A stretch of DNA of 64,000 nt from Chitinophaga sp. YR627 (GTDB taxonomy: Bacteria; Bacteroidota; Bacteroidia; Chitinophagales; Chitinophagaceae). Below are positions 29,380-38,398 of the stretch, piece after piece; position 1 is the stretch's first letter; each line of letters opens with the position of its first letter. The notes beneath the pieces were generated by a model. That model searched no databases. It was given only the letters and a program-made list of their open reading frames with translations, and was not told the origin of the DNA. Made by a program: the position numbers and the translations under genes. Where the stretch lies: contig NZ_FOUX01000003.1 of NCBI RefSeq assembly GCF_900114995.1, forward strand, positions 186,001-250,000. The letters are read 5' to 3'.

Positions 29380-29818
29380 AGATCAGTTTTTATTGGTTTT
29401 GTGGAATAATGATGCCTGCATGAATGGGTCCGGTAGGCCTGGGCGGCCTGCCAAACGTGGAATACTTCTTTGCGCCGATGGCATATCATCAAACGTGGAT
29501 AATGTCACACTATAAGTCCTGACCTGGTTGAATTAGGGCCGGGCATATATGATTCATAACGGATTTTTTTCTGACATTGATCGTAACGTGGTCTCACTGG
29601 TTTCAACTGCGTCGGATAGATTACGGCTGCGGTCGATAAGTCAAAGTAAGCCTGCCTGAAACAGGTTAACAATTTATATGGTACTTATATAGAAAATATT
29701 GGTTCAAAACATGTTTTCATAAACTTCAATTTACTGATTAACAATGCATTGTATTTATATTATCGTAATTTATATATAACGATAATAACCGGGTTTTCTT
29801 AACATTTCAGAGCGATTT
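29380..29818. other. Intergenic region upstream of susC
   Basis: 439 bp between the susC start and the end of the DUF6377-type regulator. A direct repeat CAAACGTGGA occurs at about 29453 and 29491 (38 bp apart), within 115 bp of the susC ATG, and could be a regulator-binding site. No ORF or RNA gene seen. Confidence 0.45.
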
Positions 29819-31423
29819 TCAAAGGGCTTTGATGTCCATCAGTCGTTCTTCAAACTCTTCTTTTGGTATAATTGCCTTGTTTTTGATCTTCGTTTTATAA
29901 GTGTAAATAGTGTTCACTGAATATTCAAGAATCTGGGCAATTTTTACATTGTCGCTGATTCCGATCCTGATCAGTGCGAAAATCCTGAGATCGGTATTTA
30001 GCAGTTCGTTGTCTTTTAGTCTGATCCGGTCCTCTTCTTTAAAGAAGGAGTTAAAGACCGTTACAAAGTTGGGAAATATTTTCAGGAAGATACGGTCAAA
30101 ATTCCGGAACAATTCATCTCTTTCCTCTTTAAGATCTATGTTATTGACCAGATACCTGACTTCGGCATATTTATTATCTGTTAGTTTCTGATCAGCCAGC
30201 TTTTTGAATTTTTTGATTTTGTCGAGGTAGGATGAGTTGATCTGAAAACAATAGCCGATATATTCCTCTTTGATCTTATTTGCCTCCATCAACTTATAGT
30301 TGATTTCCTGTTGCAATGCATGAGCAGAAGTAATGACCTGCTGGGCTGCCTGTAACTTTTTATATTGCCGGAAGATGATCACCGCCAGCCAGATAAGTGC
30401 CAGCAATAACAGGGTGGCGATCGTAGAGTAAACAAACAGCAGGGTTTTCTGCGCTTCTACTGTATTGATCTTTTCCACCTCGATGATAGGGAGGATAGCG
30501 CTTACCTGTACTTTTCTGAGCCGGGCGCCATAAAAGGAGGCATCCGCAACCGCATATTCTATATAACGGGAGGCATGTTTAACGTCGCGTTCCTTAAACA
30601 ACAGTTCGGCCAGGATGAACATGGCGGTTGTTTCTTTGGTACTCGACATGATATCTGCCATTGCGGCACGGGTCATCATAATAATGGCACTGTCCTGTTT
30701 GCCTATACGTATATATATATTACCCAACGAGGAAGTAGCGATCGCCTGTTGATGCATGGTCAGGTCCTGATGAGCTACCGTAAGGGTGTAATAGTACTTC
30801 GCACTATCTAACTGCTGCTTTTTCTGATACATTAATCCATAACTATAGTCATAGCTAAAGGAATGGGGTTTATATAACATCAGTGCAGAATCTATGTAGA
30901 TATTTCCCTGCCGGGTGTAGGAAGGAGCGAAGTAGGTATCGCTGCTATAATCAGACATGTCATAGTAATAGCGTCCCATGAGGGAGTAGTATTCCGCACG
31001 CGCCGTGTCAGGCAGTGAATGAACGTTGACAGTCAGCAGGTAGTCGCCCGCCTCCCGGAACATACCGGAAGACAGCAATACAAACCCCAGTTTTACCACG
31101 GCATAGTTTACCCGTTGAGAATCATTCATTTGCTTTGCCAGCTCCTGCAATTTCCGGGCATAGGCAAAAGCCGAGTCATATTTAAAAACCTTGAATTGTT
31201 CGTAGAGTTGCTGACAGATATTAAACTGTTCTTCGGTAGACAAATGCCTGCTGGTTGACAATGCCTGTCTCAGGACATTGATCTGCTTCACCCTGTCCGC
31301 ATCATAAACGTGTGCATTTTCAATTGTCTGATTCAGCCTGTCCAATAAAGTATCCCGGGAGGATCCGGCAAATGATATTTTACACGCAAACAGCAATAAC
31401 AAACAAATAAGCTTCGATTTCAT
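29819..31423 (-). CDS. Membrane-anchored TPR regulator with LuxR-like HTH (DUF6377 type)
   Basis: 534 residues: signal peptide (1-19), TPR-like helices (about 50-300), one membrane helix (328-351), a coiled coil, and a C-terminal LuxR-like HTH (LRIFALIRIGISDNVKIAQILEYSVNTIYTYKTKIKNK, about 480-520). The layout puts the TPRs in the periplasm and the HTH in the cytoplasm, as in DUF6377 proteins beside sus loci. It lies just upstream of susC on the same strand and likely controls it. Its ATG overlaps the WYL gene's TGA (ATGA), so it is translationally coupled to the WYL regulator. Confidence 0.82.
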   Translation of the reverse strand: MKSKLICLLLLFACKISFAGSSRDTLLDRLNQTIENAHVYDADRVKQINVLRQALSTSRHLSTEEQFNICQQLYEQFKVFKYDSAFAYARKLQELAKQMNDSQRVNYAVVKLGFVLLSSGMFREAGDYLLTVNVHSLPDTARAEYYSLMGRYYYDMSDYSSDTYFAPSYTRQGNIYIDSALMLYKPHSFSYDYSYGLMYQKKQQLDSAKYYYTLTVAHQDLTMHQQAIATSSLGNIYIRIGKQDSAIIMMTRAAMADIMSSTKETTAMFILAELLFKERDVKHASRYIEYAVADASFYGARLRKVQVSAILPIIEVEKINTVEAQKTLLFVYSTIATLLLLALIWLAVIIFRQYKKLQAAQQVITSAHALQQEINYKLMEANKIKEEYIGYCFQINSSYLDKIKKFKKLADQKLTDNKYAEVRYLVNNIDLKEERDELFRNFDRIFLKIFPNFVTVFNSFFKEEDRIRLKDNELLNTDLRIFALIRIGISDNVKIAQILEYSVNTIYTYKTKIKNKAIIPKEEFEERLMDIKAL

Positions 31424-32460
31424 TTTTCAGATTTGTGGAACAGTTCGGGGTCATCGTAATTCTGTATGCCCCGCTGAAATTTTCTATGAATTCTGTCCCG
31501 GAGAGAATTTGGGCTCAGCACGATCATCCCATCGCCATAACCCAGAATTTCCCTTTCGAGTTCGAAATTCTGTTGGACCTTCAGGTTAATAATGATACCA
31601 TCTTCCCGGCTCTCCAGGAGCTCCTGGGAGTGATGCATGGGCTTTGTAAGTATGTATGGCGCATGTTCATGGCTGACGAGTATTTTGACATTTCGTGGAT
31701 GCACATTATCAGAAACAGTTACACCTATTACGTGTTTATAATAATCGACCGGTTCTATATGTTCATTCTCAATATACAAAGGGCCGTCCAAAAGTTCTAA
31801 TTCTGATATTCTGTCCAGCGCCAGGTGATACAGCTGATTTGATTTCCCCTTAACACCTACCGCAAACCAGCGATTTTTGAACTCCTTCAGCCACCACACA
31901 TGATACTCAAATGAGTTACCGCTTTTAGCCTTAAAAGACTGATAAGCAATGCGGATCACTTTTTTCTGTACGACAGATTGATATAACAGCTCCAGGTGTT
32001 CCAGTCCCTTCAGTCGTTCGTTCTTTTCAAATTCTATCACGGAGCGCGTATTATGGGAGGCCGCATATACGTGGTCTTCCAGTTTCTGCACGACCTCATT
32101 GAGGCTATTGAAATGGGAAAAGCCCTTAAACTGTTTCAGGACCTCCACGGCTTCGTTCATACGGCTCAGGTCCACCTCACTTAAAGGTATATTGGTGATG
32201 CTGTACTCCGGATCCTCGTAGGTATAATACTTCTTGTCCACCACAATAATAGGCGCACTATATCCCAGTTTGTCGCTACGCATGGCCTGCAGATCCATCT
32301 GAATAGCCCTGCGGCTGATCCCTTTGTGAATGTCTTCATATTCGTACAGGGCATCGCCCACAGCATCGATCAGATCCTGCAGGGTCCATTTACGCCTGCG
32401 GTTCCGGAGGCAGTTATCTATTGTTCTGTAACGGATAAGGGCATTCTTATTAACGGGCAT
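31420..32460 (-). CDS. WYL-domain HTH transcriptional regulator
   Basis: 346 residues. The N-terminal winged HTH (KNALIRYRTIDNCLRN, WTLQDLIDAV, GISRRAIQMDLQAM) is followed by a WYL domain (VIRIAYQSFKAK; KNRWFAVG, the family's W-x-V region) and a WCX C-terminal extension. WYL regulators sense nucleic acids or nucleotides and control DNA-damage, defence and RNA-repair operons. It is divergent from the tRNA-like/SPFH unit, with a TGCGCA-based palindrome 39-57 bp upstream of its ATG. It is also coupled by a 4-bp overlap to the downstream regulator at 29819. Confidence 0.88.
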   Translation of the reverse strand: MPVNKNALIRYRTIDNCLRNRRRKWTLQDLIDAVGDALYEYEDIHKGISRRAIQMDLQAMRSDKLGYSAPIIVVDKKYYTYEDPEYSITNIPLSEVDLSRMNEAVEVLKQFKGFSHFNSLNEVVQKLEDHVYAASHNTRSVIEFEKNERLKGLEHLELLYQSVVQKKVIRIAYQSFKAKSGNSFEYHVWWLKEFKNRWFAVGVKGKSNQLYHLALDRISELELLDGPLYIENEHIEPVDYYKHVIGVTVSDNVHPRNVKILVSHEHAPYILTKPMHHSQELLESREDGIIINLKVQQNFELEREILGYGDGMIVLSPNSLRDRIHRKFQRGIQNYDDPELFHKSEK

Positions 32461-32498
32461 GCAGACTATTTTTTCAAAAAGTAGAAAAAAAAATCAAA

Positions 32499-32517
32499 TG
32501 CGCAAAAAAAGTGCGCA
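32499..32517. promoter_or_regulatory. Candidate operator in the WYL/tRNA-like divergent region
   Basis: Two TGCGCA palindromes (32499-32504 and 32512-32517) are separated by an A-rich 7-base spacer. They form an inverted repeat centred 48 bp before the WYL ATG and just upstream of a TTGACCTTTG stretch that may belong to the plus-strand promoter. A WYL binding site is inferred. Confidence 0.4.
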
Positions 32518-32599
32518 CATGAGTTTGACCTTTGTATTGTCATCGTTGATGATACAATTACAGATACTGTGGCGGGCCGGATGAGGGTTTTTGAGAGCC

Positions 32600-32698
32600 C
32601 CGTAGTATTGCCTCCGATGGATGGTAATATGCTTCCAAAGCAGGTCGTAATTGTTGCTGCGCAGTCTAAGCGTCACAGGTTCGAGTCCTGTTCCCGGA
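32600..32698 (+). pseudogene. tRNA-like unit 1 (degenerate)
   Basis: The 3' half is tRNA-like: an intact T arm ACAGG-TTCGAGT-CCTGT followed by TCCCGGA, an acceptor-like 3' strand. A TCCG near 32613 could pair with the last CGGA. D and anticodon arms are unrecognisable. Confidence 0.4.
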
Positions 32699-32771
32699 AG
32701 GGGTAGCTCAGTTGGTAGAGCGATAGATTGTGAGGGATCTATGGGTCGCAGGTTCGATTCCTGTCCCTGGA
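32696..32771 (+). pseudogene. tRNA-like unit 2, His-like, with expanded anticodon loop
   Basis: Canonical D arm (TAGCTCAGTTGGTAGAGC) and T arm (GCAGG-TTCGATT-CCTGT). The anticodon stem ATAGA/TCTAT closes a 10-base loop TTGTGAGGGA that contains GTG, instead of the normal 7 bases. The acceptor strands (GAAGGGG and CCCTGGA) pair in only 3-4 positions. It is not a normal functional tRNA. Confidence 0.5.
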
Positions 32772-32824
32772 AACAGGGTAGCTCAGTTTGGTAGAGCAAT
32801 GGATTAGCATCGGGCCTTCGGGCT
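32772..32824 (+). pseudogene. tRNA-like unit 3, truncated after the anticodon arm
   Basis: D arm TAGCTCAGTTTGGTAGAGC and the 5' half of an anticodon arm (ATGGATTAGCAT) are present. The T arm is missing; instead the sequence runs into a CGGGC-CTTC-GGGCTC hairpin and a CTTTTTCTC stretch. Confidence 0.5.
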
Positions 32825-33205
32825 CATTCACTTTTTCTCTAATCAGAAAAACAAGCCAGGCAGATGGCGAAACTGCCTTATAACAATGCGCCTCACACAA
32901 CAGGATCAGCAACCTGGATCGATAGCAAAAGGCTATTATATCCGATTGCTACCGCCTTGAAAAAGGCAGATACCGTTGCTGAACGTGTAACTGATAGCCG
33001 GCTGGTAACCGGTTCATCCCTATACCCCTGATATCCCTGTACTATGTAGCACACCGGTTATCATCACCTGCATCACGTTACACCGCCACCAACTCAAGCC
33101 CGCTTCCGCAGGTACCAGTTTTAACGGTGCTGATCCTATTAATTTATTCACTAACAACCCGCAGGAGTCCATATAAATACCCTATAACCTTAAAATTATT
33201 CAACT

Positions 33206-34711
33206 ATGATATCACGTGTAAAAATAGCAGCATACCATAAAGGACTGGTTTTCAAAGAAAACCGTTATGTAAAGCTGTTAAATGAAGGAACTCACTGGAA
33301 GAAATCCGGGGAAGATGTTGTGCTGTGTGATATGTTCAAACCATTCACTCCTGCTACTGATCTGAATATATTACTGCAAAATAAAGACCTGGCGGATGCG
33401 CTGGATGTCATTACTGTCAACCAGCAGGAAGTTGCGCTGGTATACGAAAATGGTCAGTTATATACCATATTGACAAATGGTAAATACGCCTTCTGGAAAG
33501 GACTGGTAGAACGTAGATACGATATCTATGATATGTATAAGGCGTTCACACCTGCCACTGACCTGAATGTACTGTTGCAAAACAAAGTACTGGCCGGCAT
33601 GCTGGATGTACTGATCATCAAACAGCAGGAAGTGGGTCTGGTGTATGAAAATAACCTGTTGCAAACCGTATTGAATACCGGTAAATACGCCTACTGGAAA
33701 GGAGCCGTAGAACGTACCTATTCGATCTGTGATCTGGCGAAGCCATTCCAGCCCTTCATTGACCTGAACTTACTGCTGGCGCATAAGGACCTGGCGGAAA
33801 GACTGGAGATCATCAGCGTTGAGCAGGAAGAACTGGCGCTGGTATATGAAAATGGTCTGATCAAAACAGCGTTGCCTGCTGGTCAGTATGCCTACTGGAA
33901 AGGTCTGGTAAAACGTAAAGTCGTAATGGCCGACCTGTCCAAGTATGAGATCACCGAGGCAATTGACCGCGCAGTATTGGCCAAATCTGAATTACAGGCG
34001 TACCTGAGAGTATTCAACGTAGAAAACTACGAGAAAGCGATCCTGTATGTAGATGGTACGTTCAATAAAGAACTGGTGGCAGGTACCCACTATTTCTGGA
34101 AGAATCCGGCGCAGATGACGTTGTATAAAACAGATATACGTCAGGCCCAGTTAGAGATCAATGGCCAGGAAATCCTGACAAAAGACAAGGCGAACATCCG
34201 TCTGAACTTCACTGTACGATACAGCAATGCTGATATCTACAAACTGGTGGAGAACAAAGACTATGAGAAACAGCTGTATGTATTGCTGCAGTTAGCCCTG
34301 AGAGAACAGATCTCCAGTTATACGCTGGATGAACTGCTGGATAAACGTGACGATATATCGCCAATGGTGATGAATGCGGTAAAGGATAAAGCATTCCAGC
34401 TGGGGGTAACCCTGCTTGACTGTGGTATCCGCGATATCATACTGCCAGGCGATGTGAAAGAGATCATGAACCAGGTACTGATCGCTGAAAAGAAAGCACA
34501 GGCCAACAGTATCATGAGAAGGGAAGAAACCGCGAGTACGCGCAGCCTGCTGAATACCGCACGCCTGATGGAAGAAAATGAGATGTTATTCAAGCTGAAA
34601 GAGATGGAATATGTGGAAAAGATCGCTGATAAGATCAGTAGTATCTCGGTAACCGGAGGCGATATAGTCGGACAGCTAAAACAGATATTCGTACCAGCTA
34701 AGAAGGGATGA
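33206..34711 (+). CDS. SPFH/Band 7 (slipin-like) protein with N-terminal repeats
   Basis: 501 residues and no membrane helix. Five tandem units of about 67 residues have the core LVYENG...G-KYAYWKG at about 14, 78, 146, 212 and 279. Each unit ends in F-x-P-x-x-DLN-x-LL-x-x-K-x-LA. The last unit merges into an SPFH/Band 7 domain (about 265-430) with a coiled-coil tail (EIMNQVLIAEKKAQANSIMRR). SPFH proteins form oligomeric rings or membrane scaffolds. Slipin-type members are known next to RtcB RNA ligase and WYL regulators. Here it follows the tRNA-like leader and is ended by a strong terminator overlapping its stop codon. Confidence 0.82.
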   Translation: MISRVKIAAYHKGLVFKENRYVKLLNEGTHWKKSGEDVVLCDMFKPFTPATDLNILLQNKDLADALDVITVNQQEVALVYENGQLYTILTNGKYAFWKGLVERRYDIYDMYKAFTPATDLNVLLQNKVLAGMLDVLIIKQQEVGLVYENNLLQTVLNTGKYAYWKGAVERTYSICDLAKPFQPFIDLNLLLAHKDLAERLEIISVEQEELALVYENGLIKTALPAGQYAYWKGLVKRKVVMADLSKYEITEAIDRAVLAKSELQAYLRVFNVENYEKAILYVDGTFNKELVAGTHYFWKNPAQMTLYKTDIRQAQLEINGQEILTKDKANIRLNFTVRYSNADIYKLVENKDYEKQLYVLLQLALREQISSYTLDELLDKRDDISPMVMNAVKDKAFQLGVTLLDCGIRDIILPGDVKEIMNQVLIAEKKAQANSIMRREETASTRSLLNTARLMEENEMLFKLKEMEYVEKIADKISSISVTGGDIVGQLKQIFVPAKKG

Positions 34712-34733
34712 TGAGGATCATCCCTTCTTTTTT
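34700..34733 (+). terminator. Terminator of the SPFH gene
   Basis: AAGAAGGGATGAT (34700-34712) pairs with ATCATCCCTTCTT (34717-34729), then seven T residues. The stem includes the stop codon. Confidence 0.9.
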
Positions 34734-34793
34734 TGCATAAAACCCCTGTTTTCAGGGATTTGCATTCCCGGTAATCAGTGATATTTTTAGCTT

Positions 34794-35312
34794 ATGCTCA
34801 AATACGGCATTACCATCTTTATTGTGACCACTACCGCTATCTGTAGTTACTTCCTGTTAGCGTACAAGCTGGATACGATCGTGTTATACGATCGCACAGA
34901 CGCTTATACCACTATTGCCCCTTATTTTGCGGCTGTTCCGGAAATTCTGGTCAAAAACGATAATGAACTGGACGTCGTGCTCAGTTTTGAAGGTGTCCGG
35001 GAGTCGGTTTACCTGAATAATCTTGAGATCAATATTGCACCTGGCAACGCTACACCAATGATGCCGGTTGCCGTCAGAGAAGACGGCAGTAATTGTCAGG
35101 CCTCCTGCTACAACGCCCTGCCCTGCAAATCCAAGATGCTGGAACCGCTGAAACAGGACCAGCATTTTACTTTTACATTTAATACCAGCAAGCTCCATAC
35201 GAAACGTTATATGGTGACTATCAAGGGGGATATTGTCAATGGCGGCTTCAAATCTTCCTTCCGGAAACAGATCCCTATACAGGAAAAGGCTGTGTTCCTG
35301 GAGCGTAATTAA
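34794..35312 (+). CDS. Membrane-anchored protein of unknown function
   Basis: 172 residues with one N-terminal hydrophobic helix (about 4-25) and a beta-rich exported part with four Cys (SNCQASCYNALPCKSK), likely disulfide- or metal-bound. It stops directly before the DUF5690-like gene and is probably co-transcribed with it. I do not recognise the family. Confidence 0.6.
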   Translation: MLKYGITIFIVTTTAICSYFLLAYKLDTIVLYDRTDAYTTIAPYFAAVPEILVKNDNELDVVLSFEGVRESVYLNNLEINIAPGNATPMMPVAVREDGSNCQASCYNALPCKSKMLEPLKQDQHFTFTFNTSKLHTKRYMVTIKGDIVNGGFKSSFRKQIPIQEKAVFLERN

Positions 35313-36623
35313 TTGTTATTTTTAACAGGAATCAACCTGTTTTCTTTGCATCAATCAGTCTCAACCCGCTTATCTTCCCGGCAATTGGGTGTCGCCCTGT
35401 TCTCCGCATTTGTCGCTTTTGCGGCATATACCTGCATTTTTGCATTCAGAAAAGCATTCAATGTGGCCCCTTATCAAGGCTACAGCGTATTAGGTATCGA
35501 CTACAAGATCATTCTTGTCATTACCCAGGTAGCTGGATATATGAGCAGCAAGTTCTATGGCATCCGGTTTATATCTGAAATGAAACGGGTGGGACGGGGA
35601 AGGTTGATATTGATCCTGGTTGGCATCTCCTGGTTGTCCTGGCTGCTATTTGCACTGGTACCTCCACCATATAACGCCTGGTGTTTATTCCTGAATGGAT
35701 TTCCCCTGGGGATGCTGTGGGGAGTCGTCTTTTCATTTGTAGAAGGACGAAAAACGACTGATCTGATCAGTGCCGCACTGGCTGTCAGTTTTATCTTTGC
35801 CTCCGGACTGGCAAAATCCACGGCTCAGTGGGTGATGCAATCATTACATGTCAGCGAATACTGGATGCCTTTTGCTGTGGGGGCTATTTTTTTGTTACCC
35901 CTCATCGTATTCATTTATCTGCTGGAAAAAATACCGGCGCCTGACGCTGAAGATGAAGCCATGCGTATGCACCGTTTACCAATGCAGGCACAGGAAAGGA
36001 AAAAACTACTGGCAGAATTCTTACCGGGATTACTTACACTGATCGTTATCTATATACTGGTCACGATACTGAGAGAGGTGAGGGATAGTTTCATGGCAGA
36101 CATGTGGCGGGTATCAGGCGTCGCATATAATGCGGCCACTTTCACACAAACTGAAACGATCATTTCACTGGTTATACTTGTGATGATAGCCTCCATGATC
36201 TTCCTGCAAAATAACTATCGTGCATTTCTGTTAACGCAGGTCATTATGTTACTGGGATTCATCTTATCCCTTACAGTGACCATCATCTATCTGCAACACA
36301 TGCTTTCACTCTATATGTGGATGATATTGGTGGGATTGGGATTGTTCATGGTATACATTCCCTTTAACAGTATTCTGTTTGACAGGTTTATTGCGACGTT
36401 CCGGTTTTCGGGAAATGTTGGTTTTCTCATCTACCTGGCAGATTCATTTGGCTATCTCGGCAGCGTGGGCGTACTATTGACCAAATCGCTTTTCCGTATA
36501 CAGACAGACTGGCTGCAATTCTATACACACCTGGTATTAATAGCTGGCGGTATAGGCATTGCGGGAACGATCATCAGTATTATTTATTTTACCCAAAAAT
36601 ATAAGCAACGATCATTGCAGTAG
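35313..36623 (+). CDS. DUF5690-like MFS-fold membrane protein
   Basis: 436 residues with about 12 hydrophobic helices. The opening AFAAYTCIFAFRKAFNVAPY and the segment GMLWGVVFSFVEGRKTTDL resemble the DUF5690 family of Bacteroidota. The start is a non-ATG codon: TTG at 35313, with another in-frame TTG at 35346, and no ATG precedes the second helix. Probably a transporter; substrate unknown. The last 12 bases overlap the convergent PhyH gene. Confidence 0.7.
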   Translation: MLFLTGINLFSLHQSVSTRLSSRQLGVALFSAFVAFAAYTCIFAFRKAFNVAPYQGYSVLGIDYKIILVITQVAGYMSSKFYGIRFISEMKRVGRGRLILILVGISWLSWLLFALVPPPYNAWCLFLNGFPLGMLWGVVFSFVEGRKTTDLISAALAVSFIFASGLAKSTAQWVMQSLHVSEYWMPFAVGAIFLLPLIVFIYLLEKIPAPDAEDEAMRMHRLPMQAQERKKLLAEFLPGLLTLIVIYILVTILREVRDSFMADMWRVSGVAYNAATFTQTETIISLVILVMIASMIFLQNNYRAFLLTQVIMLLGFILSLTVTIIYLQHMLSLYMWMILVGLGLFMVYIPFNSILFDRFIATFRFSGNVGFLIYLADSFGYLGSVGVLLTKSLFRIQTDWLQFYTHLVLIAGGIGIAGTIISIIYFTQKYKQRSLQ

Positions 36624-37325
36624 CTCAGACCACTGAAGAGGCGCGGGCAATGACTGATCACTGAACTCAATATGGATCACCCTGCGTTTGTGATTATTCG
36701 TCGTTCTGCTGGATGCGTGTAGCAATAAAGGACGCATGATCATAATACCACCTTCAGGTACATCACAGATCGCTTCCGTTTCTACTGTCCAGTCAATTGT
36801 TTCCGGCCGGTACATTCCTTTTCTATGAGAACCAGGTACTACTCTCAACGCGCCATTCTGTTCATCTGTATTATCAAGATGTATGCGGATCGTAAAATTC
36901 TGCTCCAGTATATGTAAAGGAGGTTGTACAGCATATTGCTGTTGCTTAACCGTCCATGGTCCAAATCCGGGAAGTTCTGCCTTCTCCTTTACAGAAATTG
37001 TCAGGTCCTGGTGATAAGGTACAAACCAGTTAGACTCCCCCGGCTTATCGAAGTAGATAGATTTGACCGGACGATATCCTTCTCCGAACAAACGGCTGAT
37101 CACATCCTTTAGCTTATCATTAAATACCACCGGCACAATCGCCGGTATTTCTTTCAGAAACTGCCGGATAGCAAAAAGGTCTTTTGTTTTCCGAAAGGTA
37201 TCATTCGAAGTATCTGCATCCTGAATGCACGTTGTCAGTGCAGCTACTTCTTCCGATGTAAAGATATTCCCGACAACCGTAAATCCTTTATCCGCTATTT
37301 CCTGTTGATGGAGTGCTGTGTTCAT
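36612..37325 (-). CDS. Phytanoyl-CoA dioxygenase (PhyH) family Fe(II)/2-oxoglutarate oxygenase
   Basis: 237 residues. Double-stranded beta-helix with the iron facial triad HQD (YHQDLT, about 120) and a distal His (LLLHASSR), and the 2-oxoglutarate Arg after it (KRRVIHIEF). GALRVVPGSHRKG is the usual PhyH loop. The substrate is unknown; family members hydroxylate lipids, antibiotics or small metabolites. The gene overlaps the upstream nucleotidyltransferase by 4 bp (ATGA), an unexpected operon partner. Confidence 0.85.
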   Translation of the reverse strand: MNTALHQQEIADKGFTVVGNIFTSEEVAALTTCIQDADTSNDTFRKTKDLFAIRQFLKEIPAIVPVVFNDKLKDVISRLFGEGYRPVKSIYFDKPGESNWFVPYHQDLTISVKEKAELPGFGPWTVKQQQYAVQPPLHILEQNFTIRIHLDNTDEQNGALRVVPGSHRKGMYRPETIDWTVETEAICDVPEGGIMIMRPLLLHASSRTTNNHKRRVIHIEFSDQSLPAPLQWSELLQ

Positions 37326-38398
37326 ATACTATGGTTATAAAATGCGGCTCTGATGTTCACCAGTATATCTTCTGCTTTCTTCAGATCAGGTGTATCAGGC
37401 AAACCGGAACGTGCATACAGATCATCCATCTTTTCCATTTTCTCATCCACCATTTTCATGAGATCATCATATTCGAAAGCGCCTGCCTTTATCTGCAATA
37501 ATAGTTCCCTGTCATTCCGTTTTACAATCACTTTCTGTTCCGTCGCAATTTCTTCAGCCATGCTAAGTAAACGGAATGTATGCATCATGTTTTTGGCATC
37601 ATAATTTTTGCCATGGCTCATGGTATTCTGATAGCGGGCATCATTTCTCTTTTCCACCCATTCCCAGTATTCTAAGTATTCACGACAATACATAGAATAA
37701 CCATCCTTATTGAAATTCATCACAGCCAGGTGCGGCACCGCAACCGGTATAGAACTAAGTTGCACATCATTGGCAGCATCACCGGATGCAATTCCTTTCA
37801 GATAAGAACCATCGTTTATCTGATGCTGATGAAAGAGCAGATACACATCCCTGAAATGATCTACCTGCGTAAGACCGCATTCCTCCTGTGCATACTCATT
37901 CTTCTCTAACCATTTCTTCAGCGGCATACTGCCATTACCGGCAATAATATAACAGAAGTCCAGAATGGATTTACGGGCAGGTTCCATCGGACGATGAATC
38001 TTTTTATTCAGCCCTTTCGCTTTCCTGATCTGCGAAGCAGCATAACCTGCGAAGGTATCTTTACAAAGCCTGGAGAGAAAGTCTTCCGATTTGATTTGCG
38101 CCATAAGGGGATGACGAAAGAGCACACAATCTTCCGGCGTACTTAACAACTCAATAATATTGGGGTTGTTTTTAGTAAGCAGATCGATGAAGCGACCTAT
38201 TTCATAGTACACTTCATCATTTGTTTCATTTGCCACTTGCGTGGTATAATTCAATCCATATAGTTCTTTCGCAGGCAGCACAAAAATTCCTCTGATATCC
38301 GTATCTGAAGTAGGGGAGTGTAAGTGTTGTGCCCTGCTGCCACTGATAGATTTCAACAGCAGATCTGTTGTTCCTGTTTGTAGTTGCCCGAGCGTCAT
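37322..38398 (-). CDS. YcgL/COG3541-type predicted nucleotidyltransferase
   Basis: 358 residues. Pol-beta-type nucleotidyltransferase start with GSRAQHLHSPTSDTDIRGI (GS signature and the DTD metal-binding pair), then NPNIIELL and a helical C-terminal half. COG3541 proteins occur in phages and in bacterial loci with tRNAs, RtcB and other RNA-repair genes; a role on tRNA ends is plausible but unproven. It is encoded opposite to the nearby tRNA/YkuK unit. Confidence 0.78.
   Translation of the reverse strand: MTLGQLQTGTTDLLLKSISGSRAQHLHSPTSDTDIRGIFVLPAKELYGLNYTTQVANETNDEVYYEIGRFIDLLTKNNPNIIELLSTPEDCVLFRHPLMAQIKSEDFLSRLCKDTFAGYAASQIRKAKGLNKKIHRPMEPARKSILDFCYIIAGNGSMPLKKWLEKNEYAQEECGLTQVDHFRDVYLLFHQHQINDGSYLKGIASGDAANDVQLSSIPVAVPHLAVMNFNKDGYSMYCREYLEYWEWVEKRNDARYQNTMSHGKNYDAKNMMHTFRLLSMAEEIATEQKVIVKRNDRELLLQIKAGAFEYDDLMKMVDEKMEKMDDLYARSGLPDTPDLKKAEDILVNIRAAFYNHSI

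Larger units (their letters stand above)
32461..33205. other. Non-coding 745 bp between WYL regulator and SPFH gene
   Basis: Contains the TGCGCA operator candidate (32499-32517), three tRNA-like units (about 32600-32815), a small CGGGCCTTCGGGCTC hairpin (32810-32824), and then about 380 bp of plus-strand sequence rich in small hairpins (for example GGCAG/CTGCC near 32868, ATAGC/GCTAT near 32921, GCCTT/AAGGC near 32955). No credible ORF. It is probably the long structured 5' leader of the SPFH transcript. Confidence 0.6.

Noticed and set aside
32494..32799. Minus-strand open frame of 101 codons over the tRNA-like array
   Set aside because: It is antisense to the tRNA-like units; the translated sequence is an artefact of T-arm and D-arm bases, as often seen in tRNA clusters.
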